The notes: a model not told the origin generated them from the letters alone. Positions 10,634-22,424 are shown, counted from the stretch's first letter. The stretch: 64,000 bases of DNA from Mauremys mutica (GCF_020497125.1 NC_059075.1:41204003-41268002), one strand, 5' to 3'. Translations and numbers: made by a program.

Positions 10634-10840
10634 CCTTTGGCTGGTCTACACACAGTTATTATGCCGATTTAACTAAATCAGTTTAGCAATAGATATACAC
10701 CTCTACCTCGATATAATACTGTCCTCAGGAGCCAAAAAATCTTACCGCATTATCGGTGAAACTGCGTTATATCGAACTTGCTGTGATCCACCGGAGTGCT
10801 CAGCCCTGCCCCCCTGGAGCGCAGCTTTACCACGTTATAT
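10634..10840. mobile_element. truncated Harbinger-type MITE end abutting a TcMar-like fragment
   Basis: 10634-10689 begins TTTGGCTGGTCTACAC, resembling the TGGTCTACAC terminus of the Harbinger elements here, and breaks off. From 10698, CACCTCTACCTCGATATAA preceded by TA, plus the later GCGTTATATCGAAC, resembles the end of a TA-target (Tc1/mariner/Tigger-type) non-autonomous element whose other end is missing. Confidence 0.5.
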
Positions 10841-10900
10841 CCACTGTTTGTTTTTGTTTTAAAATGAATTTGGTGGCTGTCACAGGATCAAGTTGGGGGC

Positions 10901-10950
10901 AGTCATGCCTAGTGGTCAGAGCAGGAGTCATGCCTAGTGATTAGAACAGG
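10901..10950. repeat. 25-bp tandem duplication
   Basis: Two adjacent 25-bp units, AGTCATGCCTAGTGGTCAGAG+CAGG and a copy with three differences. The unit is vaguely reminiscent of a tRNA box-A region, but no box B follows. Confidence 0.8.
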
Positions 10951-10954
10951 AGTC

Positions 10955-11088
10955 ATTGGCCTGGAGCGGCGAACCGCGGCCAGTAGGAGCCGCGATCGGC
11001 CGAACCTGTGGACGCGGCAGGTAAACAAACTGGCCTGGCCCGCCAGGGGCTTTCCCTGAACAAGCGGCGGACCGGCTTTGAGAGCCTC
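10955..11088. mobile_element. hAT-like MITE fragment
   Basis: GC-rich segment (GGAGCGGCGAACCGCGGCC ... GCGGACCGGCTTTGAGAG). It looks like the end of a non-autonomous hAT element with the CTTTGAGAACC-type terminus common in turtles. The other end and a target duplication are not visible. Confidence 0.5.
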
Positions 11089-11771
11089 GGATGTAACATA
11101 TATGCTGGTGTGTGTCCCAGGAACTATCTGTGATCTCTGTGTCTGTGTACTTGTTACTTCCTGCATTAGGTCTGTGTCTAACCTTACTGGAGCCATCATG
11201 TAAGCTGACCAGTCACCGGTATTTAATAAAATAATAAGATCTTCTGAAAACAGGATTTGTCTCACCCTAATCCAGCCCCAAGATCTCACCAGTGAAAGGA
11301 TCTGTATCTCATTTCCATTCCCTGAGCCATACTTATTTATTTTTCAAGTTGAACATGGCTTTCTGGAGGAGCAGTGACAATAGGAGGTACAAGGAGATAT
11401 TTAAATGCAAAATCTGAGAACAGAGACAGTCAGTGGTATATCATTACTGATTTGTATCCTGTAGCTAGCATGTTCCGTGTCCTCTAAACTTTCAATTACT
11501 GGCTACCAAGTGCATCAGGGAAAACAGTGTTGAATTCATAAAGCCATAATCAGTATAAGGAAGGTATTGTGGGCAGAGAGGCAGGGACAATGGCAACTTT
11601 GGAAGATTTTAGCTGCATAGAAGAGGAGAGCCATTCTGAAAAGAGGCAGGAGAAGAAGATGGATTAAATCAGTCCATTTTCACTACATGACAACAATCTC
11701 TTTTTTAAAAAACAAACCCAACCATTTATTTGTTCTTCGAAGGAGCAGTTACAGCAGTGACACTCTGACCT
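11089..11771. other. unassigned DNA
   Basis: No gene or repeat recognised. AT-rich, with short frames only. Confidence 0.5.
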
Positions 11772-12112
11772 CAGTGGTTCAGGAGCCAACTTAGTGTTCA
11801 ACATTACCCAAAAGAGCCACTGTAGTGTGAATTCATTGTTTCATTTACTGTGGTAGTATTCATATTTAAACAGTATGACGGGAAATATTTAGTTTTTACA
11901 TATATAATTCTCACAGCAAATAAGTTCATAACTTAGTGCAAGTTGATAACTTAATTGGTTAATAACATAATAAAAACATCCTGATTAGTTAATAACTTAG
12001 ATTGGTTAATAATTAAATCACACAGTGTTTTAATATCATGTGCTGCAAAGAGCCACAGGAGGCACATTAAAGAGCCACTTGCAACTCATAAGCCACAGTT
12101 TGCGCATCATTG
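11772..12112. mobile_element. probable hAT-like MITE
   Basis: Begins CAGTGGTTCAGGAGCC and ends GGCTTATGAG... on the opposite strand (plus-strand end AAGCCACAGTTTGCGCATCATTG). It contains repeated AAGAGCCAC motifs and an AT-rich core with TTGGTTAATAA repeats. The 8-bp flanks do not match, so target-site evidence is lacking. Confidence 0.55.
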
Positions 12113-13562
12113 AGTTACAGTATAGTGCACAATGGAGTACATGGCTACAGCAGGTACACAGACCGTGCCAAAACAGGTACATAGAGTATACAAAAATTAT
12201 GGAGGTAAAGGACGTACGCAGACAGCAGCATAGGAATATTAACAGTCTATTGTGCTAAAAGCTGGCAGTCAAGTGAGTATTTGGTGCAATAAATCAGTTT
12301 GTAAAGAAGTTACAAATTTGCAGGCTAGCCAGTCTATAAAGAGAGCTTAGTGTGGCAGCATTTTATACATGAGTAGGCACTTAAAATGTTTGGGGTGATG
12401 ATGTCTTATTTTCCTGGAAAGCTGAAATAATTTTTTGTTGGTATTTTAGTTCTAGGTCAAGGTTGTATGTTAGGTTTTTAAATTATTTTGTATGTTCCAA
12501 AGAATAACTCTGTTCAAGCTCATCTTTACTGTTGAAGTCGGGCAGCACCTTGTCCTATGTCTTTGTCTTATATTTTGTCCAGTCATGTCTTAATTCTGTA
12601 CAATTATCTTTTGTGAGCTGCAGTATTGTGGTATATTTTCTAGTATTAAAAATGGCCTTGTTCAGCCATGTACAATTACCTCTAATGACCACAAGGTGTC
12701 GTCTGTCACTTTGTATTATCATAATACGAAAAGGGAGTTCAAACCCAGTCAAAGACCCTATATTAACATTTTTTCAGGATCAAAAGGGCTACACCTAATT
12801 TACATAAAATGACATATATAACCTATGTTTAAACGATGATACTGCATTTATGTTGCAAGGTGAGCAAATCAAATGAGGGAGGGGTCCTACAGAAAACAGC
12901 CTCTTTCAGTACACAACCTTGATTTATTTCCTGACCACCATCCTGTTAAAAGATGCAGTGGTCTAATGGAAAAAATAGGAAGTGTTCATGTAATTAAGAC
13001 TATATCATAAGATATATATATATGACATGGCAAAATTAAAGTTGCACAGGTAATCTTAAGTCTTTCATTTCCTAGCTTTTGAAAATTAGAATATGTAACT
13101 TATATTATATATTTTTTCATATATATATTTTTGCATGTAATTTCCTATTATTTTAGACAAAATCAAAAAGACAAAAATTAATTCTATTATGTGCAACAAC
13201 AACAAATCCATATAATGCATCACTAGTAAGATTTGACCCTTAAATCTTCAGCACTGCAGTACAGACCTACTGCTTGGTCCTAAAGGATTAGCTACATTAG
13301 CTGGAGGCAGGAGCAGGGTATTATCTTCTTTGGACCAGCCACTCCTGAGGACACATAATATACCAAAACTGGGTTAACTCTGCAGGAGTAGCCCCATTTT
13401 ACAGATAGCAGAGCCAAGAATGTATATTTGGCATAATCTTTCTGAGCTACCATGTTGCTTAGTGGCTGTCATTTGGGTTTGCCATGTTACAGATTTGAAT
13501 TCTCTTCTCAGCTTGTGTAACCTTTAAGTAGCATATGAGGCATTGCTAAATAATAAAGGTTA
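12113..13562. other. unassigned AT-rich DNA
   Basis: No coding family or intact repeat recognised. Contains (TA)n tracts near 13013 and 13100-13130. Confidence 0.5.
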
Positions 13563-13935
13563 TTAATAGATTGGAAGGCCAGAAGGAACCATTGTGATCA
13601 TCTAGTCTTACCTTCTGTATAACACAAGCCATAGAACTTCCCAAAAATAATTTCTAGAGTATATCTTTTAGAAGAACGTTCAATCTTGATTTTAAAATTG
13701 TTAGCGATGGAGAATCTGCCACAACCCTTGCTACATTGTTCCAATGGTTAAATGCTCTGACCATTAAAAATGTGTACCCTATTTCCAGTCTGAATTTGTC
13801 TAGATTCACCTTCCAGCCATTGGATTGTGTTATGCCTTTCTCTGCTAAATTGAAGACTCGATTATTAAGTATTTATTCACCATATAAATACATATAGACT
13901 GTAATCAAGTCACCCCTTCTCCTTGTTACGGTATG
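13563..13935 (-). mobile_element. CR1-type LINE 3' end
   Basis: GGAAGGCCAGAAGGAACCATTGTGATCATCTAGTC at the left, then a decayed CR1 3' segment with TAGAGTATATCTTTTAGAAGAAC and GACTGTAATCAAGTCACCCC. It is the reverse strand of a CR1 tail of a different subfamily from the one at 30564. Non-coding and strongly decayed. Confidence 0.7.
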
Positions 13936-14290
13936 AATTATAAGAGGTGAATATAAAACTCAATCTCCTAGATCCTAGTGCAACATATCTTCCCGTAGGC
14001 CAAAGGCAGGACTGGTCCACAACATTTTGGCACCTGAGGCGGGGAGCTCAAATGACACCCCCATGCTCCCTCGCTTGGGCCAAAACTTTGAAAGGGTCCA
14101 ATTCTGCCTTCTTACTGTTTTACTCCTCTCATAGTACTGCTCTGATACCTACCCCAATAAAGGAGAACTAACAACTTAAAATGCCTTGTTCAAAAATTTT
14201 AAGTAACACTTAATTTTCAAACGCCTGAACAGCAAATGTAACTTTTCTTGTCTGCATAGTAAACACTGGCATTTTTATCTGTTTGAATAA

Positions 14291-17125
14291 TCAAAGCGGT
14301 GCTTTCCATGCCTTCTTGGTTGCAAAGATTTGAACTGCTTCCTGCTGAAGCTCCACAGTCTGGGCCAGCTCATGCGCTATTGAGATGGTTGCAAGGCAGA
14401 CCAGCCTCTCCTGTGTCATTGTGGAGCATAGATGTGTTTTAATTAACTTCATCTTGGAGAAGTTGCGTTCTCCACTGGCAACTGTTACAGGAAGTGTTAG
14501 AAGCATGCATAGAGCAATAAAAGCATTTGGAAAGAGGGTGGTCATCTTATTTGTGCACATATATTCCAGAACAGCCTTTGGAGTTGATCTTACTGAAATG
14601 TATCCTGAAAGGGCTTTCAGTTCATCACCTAAATCACTCGCGTCAATATCGTGCATGTCATCATGTGTCAACACTGTCTCTAGTGCCCTGCATTGCTGGT
14701 GTAGGTCTTCTTCAGGTATAGTGAGGAGTTTTGGAATATCATACAACATCCCAAATATACTGCTGTGTTCCTTGAGCTGCATGAAACGTTCTTCAGCTGA
14801 CTGTATTGCACAATCTAGCATCTAGTTAAAGAATTCAACTTTGAATTGTTGTTTGGGGTCTCTTATGGGATTATCCCATGCCTCATAATCAAAATGTCTT
14901 CTTCGGTGACTCTCGTATTCTTGAATGGGTGGGAAAATAGCTTCAGTGTGAAGTTCCTCTGCCAACTTCTGTGCACTCTTCAGAACGTTTTGAAATCCCT
15001 TATCTGACCAGTAAGACTGTAGGTATGACTTTGCTTTGTCCATTTGTTCCATTGCTCCAGATATATCAAGGTCAACACCTTGGAGTCTCTTGCTTACAAC
15101 ATTTATTTCAAACATTATGCCATGCCACAATTCTAAGCCACACAGAAATTTAAGTTATGTATGTTTCTGGTGATTCCATTTCCCTCTGCCACTGTTCTCC
15201 CACGAATAGCATTATCCTCCATAACGGTAACTATGGCATCATCTATCTTCCCAATTTGGTGTTTGATAGTTTTTATCGCCTCCACTTGACTTTCCCATCA
15301 TGTGGCACTCAGTGGTTTCAGTGTCAGAGAGGATGTTCCCAGATGTTGCTTCAAAATTTGCTATCGATGAGCTGATGCAGAGAAAAATACATAGATGCTT
15401 TGAATTACATTAAACAATTCAGCAGCCTCACTAGAAGCTGATGCTGCATCACTGACCACCAAGTTCAATGAATGAGAACTGCATTTGACAAAAAAAGCTC
15501 GAGGGTTTAACTCTTGGATCCGTGTCTGCACTCCTCTGTTCTTTCCTCTCATGTTGGCACCATTATCATAGCCCTGAGCTCTCATGTCAGCAATTGCAAT
15601 TTCCGTATCTTCCATCTTTTTAAGAAGCACATTTGTCATACCAGCTCCTACAGTATCATCAATGTCAATAAATTCTAGAAAATGCTCTCTGGCAGTCACC
15701 ATTGCAGGGACATTTTCACTAGGTTCTGTTGTTGTTACAAAACACACCATTAAAGTAATTTGTTCCATATGACTGATGTCAAGTGTGCAGTCCAGAATAA
15801 CAGAGTAATATCTTGCTGTCTTCAGATCTGCCACAATCTTCTGTTTAACTTTTGTTGCCAGTAACTGTATGATCTCATTTTGAATTGTTTTTCCCAGGTA
15901 GTGGTGTGTGTACATTTCTTGGGTGGTGACTCTTCTTAGATGCTCCTGAAGTACAGCATCAAACTCAGCCATCAGCTCCACAATTTTAAGGAAGTTTCCA
16001 TTGTTTGGCACATACAGCTCATCTGAAGTGCCACGCGGTGCTAGGTTTTGGGTAGCAAGCATTCTCACAATGGCAGTGAGCCTTTTCAGAACATTTTGCC
16101 AGTAAAGAGACTCTGATGCAATCTTCTCTTGAGGCTGATCATCTATGGTGGCCTTTAACCTTAGTCTCATCTCAAGCTCTTTCCACCTATGGAATGCTCT
16201 CTGGTGATTTGCTGCCTTCTCATGGCATGCCAGATTTTTAGCCAGATTTTTCCAGTCCTTTGTTCCTGTAGAATCCAGTGTGGATGGAACATTAGACTGG
16301 AAGAGTTTGCAACAAAAACAGTATGCAGCATTTTGGGTTTTTGAGTACATAAGCCATGGCCTCTCCACTTCGTCACCATTGGGGATTTCACGCCAGTAAT
16401 GTGTTGGATAGAAACTTCTATTTTCATTGTCTTTGGGGAACATGAAGCTTTTCACTTGCTGTGGCCCATGCAGTACAAGGAAGTCCCTCAGGCTACTGCT
16501 CAAGTGGGTCCACAGTTCTGGATCATCTAGACTTAAGGAACTAAACTCAGCAGCAGCTTTTTCATGTGCCTTCACCACACTCTTCTCTGATCTACACTTT
16601 TCTTCAGGAATGTGCATGGTTACATCCAGGGGCGGCTCCAGGCATCAGCACGCCAAGCGCGTGCTTGGGGCAGCAAGCCACTGGGGGCGCTCTGCCGGTC
16701 GCTGTGAGGGCGGCAGGCAGGCTGCCTTCGGCGGCTTGCCTGCGGAGGGTCTGCTGGTCCCACGGCTTTGGCGGACCTCCCACAGGTGGGAGGTCCGCCA
16801 AAGCCACGGGACCAGCGGACCCTCCGCAGGCAAGCTGCCGAAGGCAGCCTGCCTGCCGTGCTTGGGGCGGCAAAATGCCTAGAGCCGCCCCTGGTTACAT
16901 CCATTTGAGATGGAGATATGGATGCTGCAGTAGCTGCCAAGTCACCTGCACTCTGACTAACTGGAAGATCAGGCATCTCCTCACCGTTCACATCCTCACT
17001 GGGGCCGGAAGGCTCATTATGAACATTTGTGTCTATATATCTCAAGAGCGCTCCTTACTGCTTAGATAGAAAAGCTTCCTTTTTCTGAATGCTGCTCCAG
17101 AGGGACGTTTTCTTCTTTCACTCAT
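14291..17125 (-). pseudogene. hAT transposase, ZMYM1-like (TTF finger, DUF4371, dimerisation domain)
   Basis: Transposase that would cut and paste its element. ATG at 17125 opens a basic N-terminus (MSERRKRPSGAAFRKRK). The MITE at 16627-16893 interrupts the N-terminal part; across it the frame joins as [15 protein letters not shown]. An open 418-residue segment (15361-16617) holds a TTF-type zinc-finger region (YWREIPNGDE... YCFCCKLF) and a DUF4371-type catalytic region with SVILDCTLDISHMEQITL and GYDNGANMRG. The C-terminal segment (14291-14821) contains LTLPVTVASGERNFSKMKLIK, the hAT dimerisation signature. Lesions: TGG to TAG at 15361-15363, a TGA at about 15298, a 1-bp shift near 15145, TAG at 14822-14824 and a frameshift plus stop near 17060. 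Confidence 0.93.
16627..16893. mobile_element. palindromic hAT-like MITE
   Basis: Ends CAGGGGCGGCTC and GAGCCGCCCCTG, flanked by a perfect 8-bp duplication GTTACATC (16619-16626 and 16894-16901). The interior is a long inverted repeat: GGTCCCACGGCTTTGGCGGACC (about 16759) pairs with its complement at 16788-16822, so the single strand can form an extended hairpin. It sits inside the hAT transposase coding region. Confidence 0.93.
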
Positions 17126-17643
17126 GACTGCTGTTCTGTTCCAGCTATAGTGGCTCTCAAAACTCCATTGAAGGGGACAAACAAGCAGGCTGGTAGTAGG
17201 GCCCGAGTGAGGGAAGATATCAGCGTCTTAAGGGCCTAACTGGCTCCTACTACTTCAGTTGACTGTCTGTTCTCCTCAAGTAGGTTTAGGGAAGCAGCAG
17301 GAAACAGGAAGCTCCCTGAGAAGCTGGTGTTAATCAGTCCAGGCTCCTGGGGGTGCTAGAGAGGTACATAAGAGGCTCCTCCTCCTCTCTCTCCCTGTAG
17401 TTCCTGCTGCTTTCTGTTATTCCCTCTCACCTTTTCTCCTGCCCACCTGTTATGTCTCTTGTGCCCTCCTCCCTCCAGGACAGCACTCCACCATCTCTGT
17501 GCATCCAGAGCAGAGACAATACATATGTACCAGCAGCAGACACAATTTTCTACACTCTGGGTCCTAGTGGCGCCCCCTCCCAGTCTGGCACCTAAGGCGG
17601 CCGCCTCAGTTCGCCTCATGGTAAGGCCAGCCCTGGCCAAAGG

Positions 17644-18453
17644 GTGTTTCGAAGTCCATCCTGTGTGAGCTGCTGCAATGAGACATGGGGCAGTATTAAT
17701 GGGATCTTGAGAATGTTTAGCAGCAAGGCAAAACCAGGTTGTGAAATGGTGATTTTCAACAGTTTATAACTTGGCTGAATCTGAATGGATTTTAATGAGG
17801 CCAGCAAAAGGCACCTCCCTGTTCCTAGCACTATTCCTCAGCCAAATTTCAAAGTCCTGCTCCAAACAATGGAAGCGTAAGAGCTCCTCAGAAAAAGATT
17901 ATGTTATGCTGGAGTGTGGTGGTGGCTATGGTCTTTGATCTATAGGCAATCACAGACCGCTTTGAGGCTGATGTACATGCTCACCACCTTTCATTCAGGA
18001 TAAATGTAAGAAGCAATAAAGATCCTTTATGGAGTAAAATAGATGAAACAATAGAAAACACTGCCCAAGGAACTAGGCCAAATGCAAGACTGATCAGAAG
18101 TGATCTGTGTAGTTAGGGAGAGGGGGGTAGCTGGGGGATGATTGCAAAGACAGGCTAGGTGTGTCAGAAGCAGATAGGACAGAAAAGTCAGAAGAGAGTC
18201 AGTGAAGCACTAGTAGCATGGCCCTGGAAGAAGGAAAAAGAGAGAGCTTCCTGGAAAGAGGCTTGGAATTGTGAGCAGGAAAACAGGACTTTGTGTATAC
18301 ACTTTGTAAAGGATGTAAATAGGATGGAGGTCATACTGACTTCCCGTTGACTGTGCTGCTGACTTCAGTGGGAAATGGTGGGAGGTCAGCACTTTTAAAA
18401 ATGAGGCTACTTGGTTGGGTGCCTAAATATGGATTTGGGAACCTAACTTTAGT
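17644..18453. other. unassigned DNA
   Basis: No gene or repeat recognised beyond the hAT target duplication at its left edge. Confidence 0.5.
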
Positions 18454-18963
18454 AGAGCTGGCCAAAAAATTTCTAATGAAACATTTTTCCATTAGAAAAT
18501 GCTAAATCAATTACATTGAAACATTTTGTGGGAACATGTCAGTTTCATCAAAAAATTTCAATGGGAAATTATATATATATATTTTTAAATGGAGCTATAC
18601 CTATCTCATAGAGCTGGAAGGGACCCCAAAAGGTCATTGGGTCCATCCCTCTGCCTTCACTAGCAGGACCAAGTACTGATTTTGCCCCAGATCCTTAAGT
18701 GGCCCCCTCAAGGATTGAACTCATAACCCTGGGTTTAGCAGGCCACTGCTCAAACCACTGAGCTATCCCTCTGCCCATATTTAGTTTCAGTAAGGTCAAA
18801 ACATGTTGTTTTGACTAATATAACAGTTGAAAAAATGTTTCAATATTATTTTGTAATATTTCATTTTGTGAACAATTCTGATTTCTGCTTTTCATCCCAA
18901 TTTAGGATGAAACAAAATGTTGAAATATTGGAGTTTTCCCCAGAATAGGTATTGATCAGCTCT
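18454..18963. mobile_element. possible AT-rich MITE hosting a SINE
   Basis: AGAGCTGGCCAAAAAATTT at the left is inverted as TTGATCAGCTCT at 18952-18963. The interior is rich in AAATTTT/GAAACATTTT motifs. It is interrupted by the SINE at 18590-18776. No clear target duplication, so the assignment is tentative. Confidence 0.45.
18590..18776 (-). mobile_element. Cry-type tRNA-derived SINE
   Basis: On the minus strand it starts with a tRNA-like head with box A TAGCTCAGTGGT (18754-18765) and box B GGTTATGAGTTCAATCC (18712-18728). It ends in a CR1-like tail containing CCTTTTGGGGTCCCTTCCAGCTC. This matches the structure known for the turtle Cry/tortoise Pol III SINE, whose tail is shared with CR1 and is moved by CR1 machinery. 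It is the strongest lineage marker in the window. It is not a tRNA gene: there is no full cloverleaf. Confidence 0.88.
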
Positions 18964-20355
18964 GGACTTCAGGCATCCACTTTTGAAAATTTAGGCCTAC
19001 AGATGTCAGATGGTTATATGGCTTGGTTGCTCACATAAAGATGGATCACTGCATGCAGGTATCTGTATTGTCTGTAGGCTGTAAATTTCTAATCTAGTGA
19101 TAATTTATATAATTGCCATGGTGATATTATTCATCATATTGTTTTCTGTGTTAGTCTGGAAAAAACACAATGAATAGGGTGAAGAAGTGATGATGGTACT
19201 GGGAAGAATGTTTGTTTTCTCAGACAGGTAAAGGAAGGGTGTGATGCGACAATTAAAATGGCAGATGAACCCGGTCTGTCACACTCATGGCCAGCTGTGT
19301 TGTACCGACAAATACAGTGCTTCCTTAGAAGGGCATCAAAATACACTAGGGATGGCAGAATATTTAACAGCTGTTTAAGACATGAGTAATGCCAGGGCTC
19401 CCCTTGTGTAGCTGTGGGAGGGAGGTGGATGTTTTTCAGTTTGCCAAGAGTAGGAAAAATAAAATCTATGAGCAAGAAGCTGAGAAGAAAATGTTGCATA
19501 TTTAGGACATTCTCCACATGATGGCAGTAAAAAACCCCTGGAATTCAGAGATGGTTTATTTCTCAACTTCAGAAACCAAAGGGGAAAAAACAACCCAAGA
19601 AAATGAGGGACTGAAGTGTATATGGCTGAGCTGTTATATTTCCAGTTTTTCTCCTGGTAATCCTTAGAATCTCCATCTTGCTTTCTCAACGGTGAGGCAA
19701 CATCAAGGATGGCAAAGGGAGAATAGGTCACTAGTTACATCACACCAGTGCAGAGTATGACTCTTAGGCACCAATTCAAAGGAATTTTTGATTTCCTAAA
19801 TTGTACGTATGTGTGGAAGGAGAGGATTCAGAGAAAGGAATTTGTTATCATCCTCATCTGAAAATTCCTATTTGCCTGCCCAAGGAACTGAGGCACTGTA
19901 ACTCATCACTTAAAGCTTCATAACTGAGTTTGTCAAAGGACACTTGGATAAGGATGCTGTTTGAGCAACTTGGTTTGATTTATTTGACAATGCGAGATAG
20001 GAATTAGTTTTGGAAGGAGTTTGCAGATGAGGCTACGTTTGCCTGAGGCACTTGGATAGTCTTGTGTGTGGAAGCAGTTAGAGGGGAATGTATTTAAAGA
20101 ATCCAGAAGCAGCTATGTAATTAAAATTAAAATGTGTTTTTCTTGAATTTTTTTTTTGCTTAGTCTCCTGTTTCAGACTCTGCACTTGTCTATGAGAGCA
20201 AATGGGAGGGAAAAGGGGTGGGGCAGGTGTGTGTGTGTGAAATTGAGCTTAGAAATTCCTGGTTTGCTTTTTACATCTTGGAAGCACCAGATATATGACA
20301 TTAAAGGGTCTATGGCCAAACATCTTCTGAATGTCTCCTCTTCATATTTCATATT
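18964..20355. other. unassigned DNA
   Basis: No recognisable gene. Minus-strand frames at 19134-19731 show no family motif and overlap each other in different frames, so I do not call them. Confidence 0.5.
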
Positions 20356-20374
20356 TATATCCACAGGCACTGAC

Positions 20375-20540
20375 TTTCCAATGTGTGGGGGGGTGCTCAA
20401 CCCCCAGCTCTGCCCCAGGTCCCGCCCCTACTTTACCTCTTCCCGCCCTTCCCCACCCCTTCTCCCAAGCCTCCGCCCCCATCCTGCCTCTTCCCACCCC
20501 TGTTCCACTCTCGCCCCGCCTCTTCCCGTCCCGTTCTGGC
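20375..20540. repeat. C-rich DNA-transposon-like fragment
   Basis: GTGTGGGGGGGTGCTCAACCCCCAGCTCTGCCCC followed by CCCGCCCCT/TCTTCCCGCCC-type repeats. It resembles the GC-rich interior of non-autonomous elements common in turtles. The ends are not definable. Confidence 0.45.
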
Positions 20541-20595
20541 CTCTCTCCTAAGCACCTTACATATAGTAATGAGTGTATCCTCATAAGACCTCCAG

Positions 20596-20675
20596 TTCAA
20601 TAAAGGGGAAACTGAGGCCCAGAGAAATGAATGGACTCGGCTAAGGTCACATGAGGCATCTGTAGCAGAGCCAGG
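20596..20675 (+). mobile_element. MIR-like ancient SINE fragment
   Basis: GGGGAAACTGAGGCCCAGAGAAATGAATGGACT...AAGGTCACATGAGG...GCAGAGCCAGGA matches the MIR/CORE-SINE pattern (AAACTGAGGCACAGAGAAG..., AAGGTCACACAG). Diverged, old. Confidence 0.6.
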
Positions 20676-21029
20676 AACATGAGGATGATGAGGGCAGCTT
20701 CTGTTTCAGTTTCCCTCTTTGATCATGTATTTCTTGGAGGATGTTGAGTTTTAGACCCAAATATCCATGGGAGTCCAACAGCCCATGCAGTCTGGTATTC
20801 TGTCTCTAACAGTGGTTTATACCAGTTGCTTTGGAAGAAGATGTAAAACCCCATTATGGAATTTGCAAAGCTTGCCTTAGTCTTCCATATGATCTTTAAT
20901 CAAATGAAGCAAGAATATTTTTATTATGTGATAAAAGCAAAGGAGCTGTTCAAAATAAATAAGCAGGTCAACCAACACACGGAAATTCCATATTTCAAAT
21001 TTCAAAACACTTTACAAACATTGAAGCCT

Positions 21030-21160
21030 CACAACTTTCCTGTGAGGTAAGTAAGTAAATTGTATAGCCATCTTACAGATGGGTCAGATGAAGTGATTTG
21101 CCCAGCAAGTCATTGGCAAAGATGGGAACAGAATCCAGGAGTCCTGACTCCCAGTCCTTT
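21030..21160 (+). mobile_element. MIR-like ancient SINE fragment
   Basis: CTTTCCTGTGAGGTAAGTAAG...CTTACAGATGGG...GTGATTTGCCCAGCAAGTCATTGGCAAAGATGGGAACAGAATCCAGGAGTCCTGACTCCC follows the order of MIR consensus segments. Confidence 0.6.
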
Positions 21161-21502
21161 GCCATCACAACTAGAGCACATCACCTCTCAACCACAGATC
21201 AATCAGAAGCAGCAAATGGAATTATATGTAGAACATCCTCCCTGGTACAAGAATGTTTTACATTCAAGAGGGATTAGATTCCTTGTATACATATGGAATT
21301 CCTATTCCTGATAATAAGAGTCATGCACTGTGTCCTGAACTCTCAAGTGAGCGGCATTGTGAGGGTCACACCAGCAGTTTGAACTCTGACCTGTCAAGGA
21401 TTCCCTAAAACCAATGAAACCAAAAAGTGGAGGGTGGAAAGGAAGGTATTCCGTTCCTCCTTTTTAGAGTCATCAGAATCTGAAAAGGCCAAATCTAAAA
21501 CT

Positions 21503-21728
21503 AGCAAAGAATCCTGTGGCACCTTATAGACTAACAGACGTTTTGGAGCATGAGCTTTCGTGGGTGAATACCCACTTCGTCAGATGCAAGACATCACTTG
21601 CATCTGACGAAGTGGGTATTCACCCACGAAAGCTCATGCTCCAAAACGTCTGTTAGTCTATAAGGTGCCACAGGATTCTTTGCTGCTTTTACAGATGCAG
21701 ACTAACACGGCTACCCCTCTGATACTTG
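21503..21728 (-). mobile_element. short retroposon A, perfect fold-back
   Basis: Flanked by a perfect 12-bp duplication AAATCTAAAACT (21491-21502 and 21729-21740). On the minus strand the head CAAGTATCAGAGGGGTAGCCGTGTTAG... is followed by the body and then an inverted copy of that body. The two arms are 87 nt each (21504-21590 and 21597-21683), perfectly complementary, with a 6-nt loop ACATCA. A transcript could form a long double-stranded hairpin. No coding potential. Confidence 0.95.
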
Positions 21729-22424
21729 AAATCTAAAACTGTTATGCTAAGTCAGCTTTCTACATCAGCAGTCACCTTGACCATCACTTCAGATGCACTA
21801 GGTCAGGTCCGATGTGGTGAAAGACACAGGTATGGCAGTCTGATAAGTGATGAGGCCTTTGCAGAACCCAAGCTCTGGTGTTTTCTGCAGAAAATGTGGC
21901 TCTGGCATCCCTGAAAATAGTTCATACAAGGGGATCATATTTACATTTGTGGGTTTGTTTTTTATTCTTCAGAAATAACTTGTTTGTGAATGATAAGTAA
22001 GAGAAGCACAGTGAGCAATTTTGGAGCTGCGCAGGAGACGGTTGGTAATTTCTGAGTATGTTTCCCAAGTCCTCAGAAAGGTCATTGGGGGTCTCCATTA
22101 CATGCAGTCTGGAGCCTGTTACAGTTTTCTCATACAATTTAATCTGCTTCCTGGATGGCCTCCAGTGTACAAGCAACTGACAGTCTACAGTCTTTGGAAT
22201 TGATTTCCTGGAATCGTGGAAGGCCTGTTTGGCCTCCAGATGACAGATGTGTGTTTTGAGTGTTCAGTGCAGCAAGATGCTTTGCAGAGGTGAGAGAAAA
22301 TTTGCCTCATTTCCACATTTTCTATTAGCTTTTGAATCTTTCTCTAGAGTTTTGTGAGATAAACTCATTGTCGCATGCTAATGCCCCATTGAGTGGGCAT
22401 CATTAATAATCCTTTGTCCTTCTC

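Larger units (their letters stand above)
14007..17635 (-). mobile_element. full-length hAT transposon, decayed
   Basis: A 3629-bp element with imperfect inverted ends CAGGACTGGTCC (left) and, read inward from the right, CAGGGCTGGCCT. It is flanked by a perfect 8-bp duplication GCCAAAGG (13999-14006 and 17636-17643). Sub-terminal GGCACCT(G/A)AGGCGG occurs in inverted orientation at both ends. It carries one transposase pseudogene on the minus strand and a nested palindromic MITE at 16627-16893. About 0.5 kb between the right end and the gene start (17126-17635) is the 5' leader. Confidence 0.93.

Noticed and set aside
18700..18776. Possible tRNA gene (box A and box B present on minus)
   Set aside because: The sequence runs straight into a CR1-like tail and lacks a cloverleaf; it is a SINE head.
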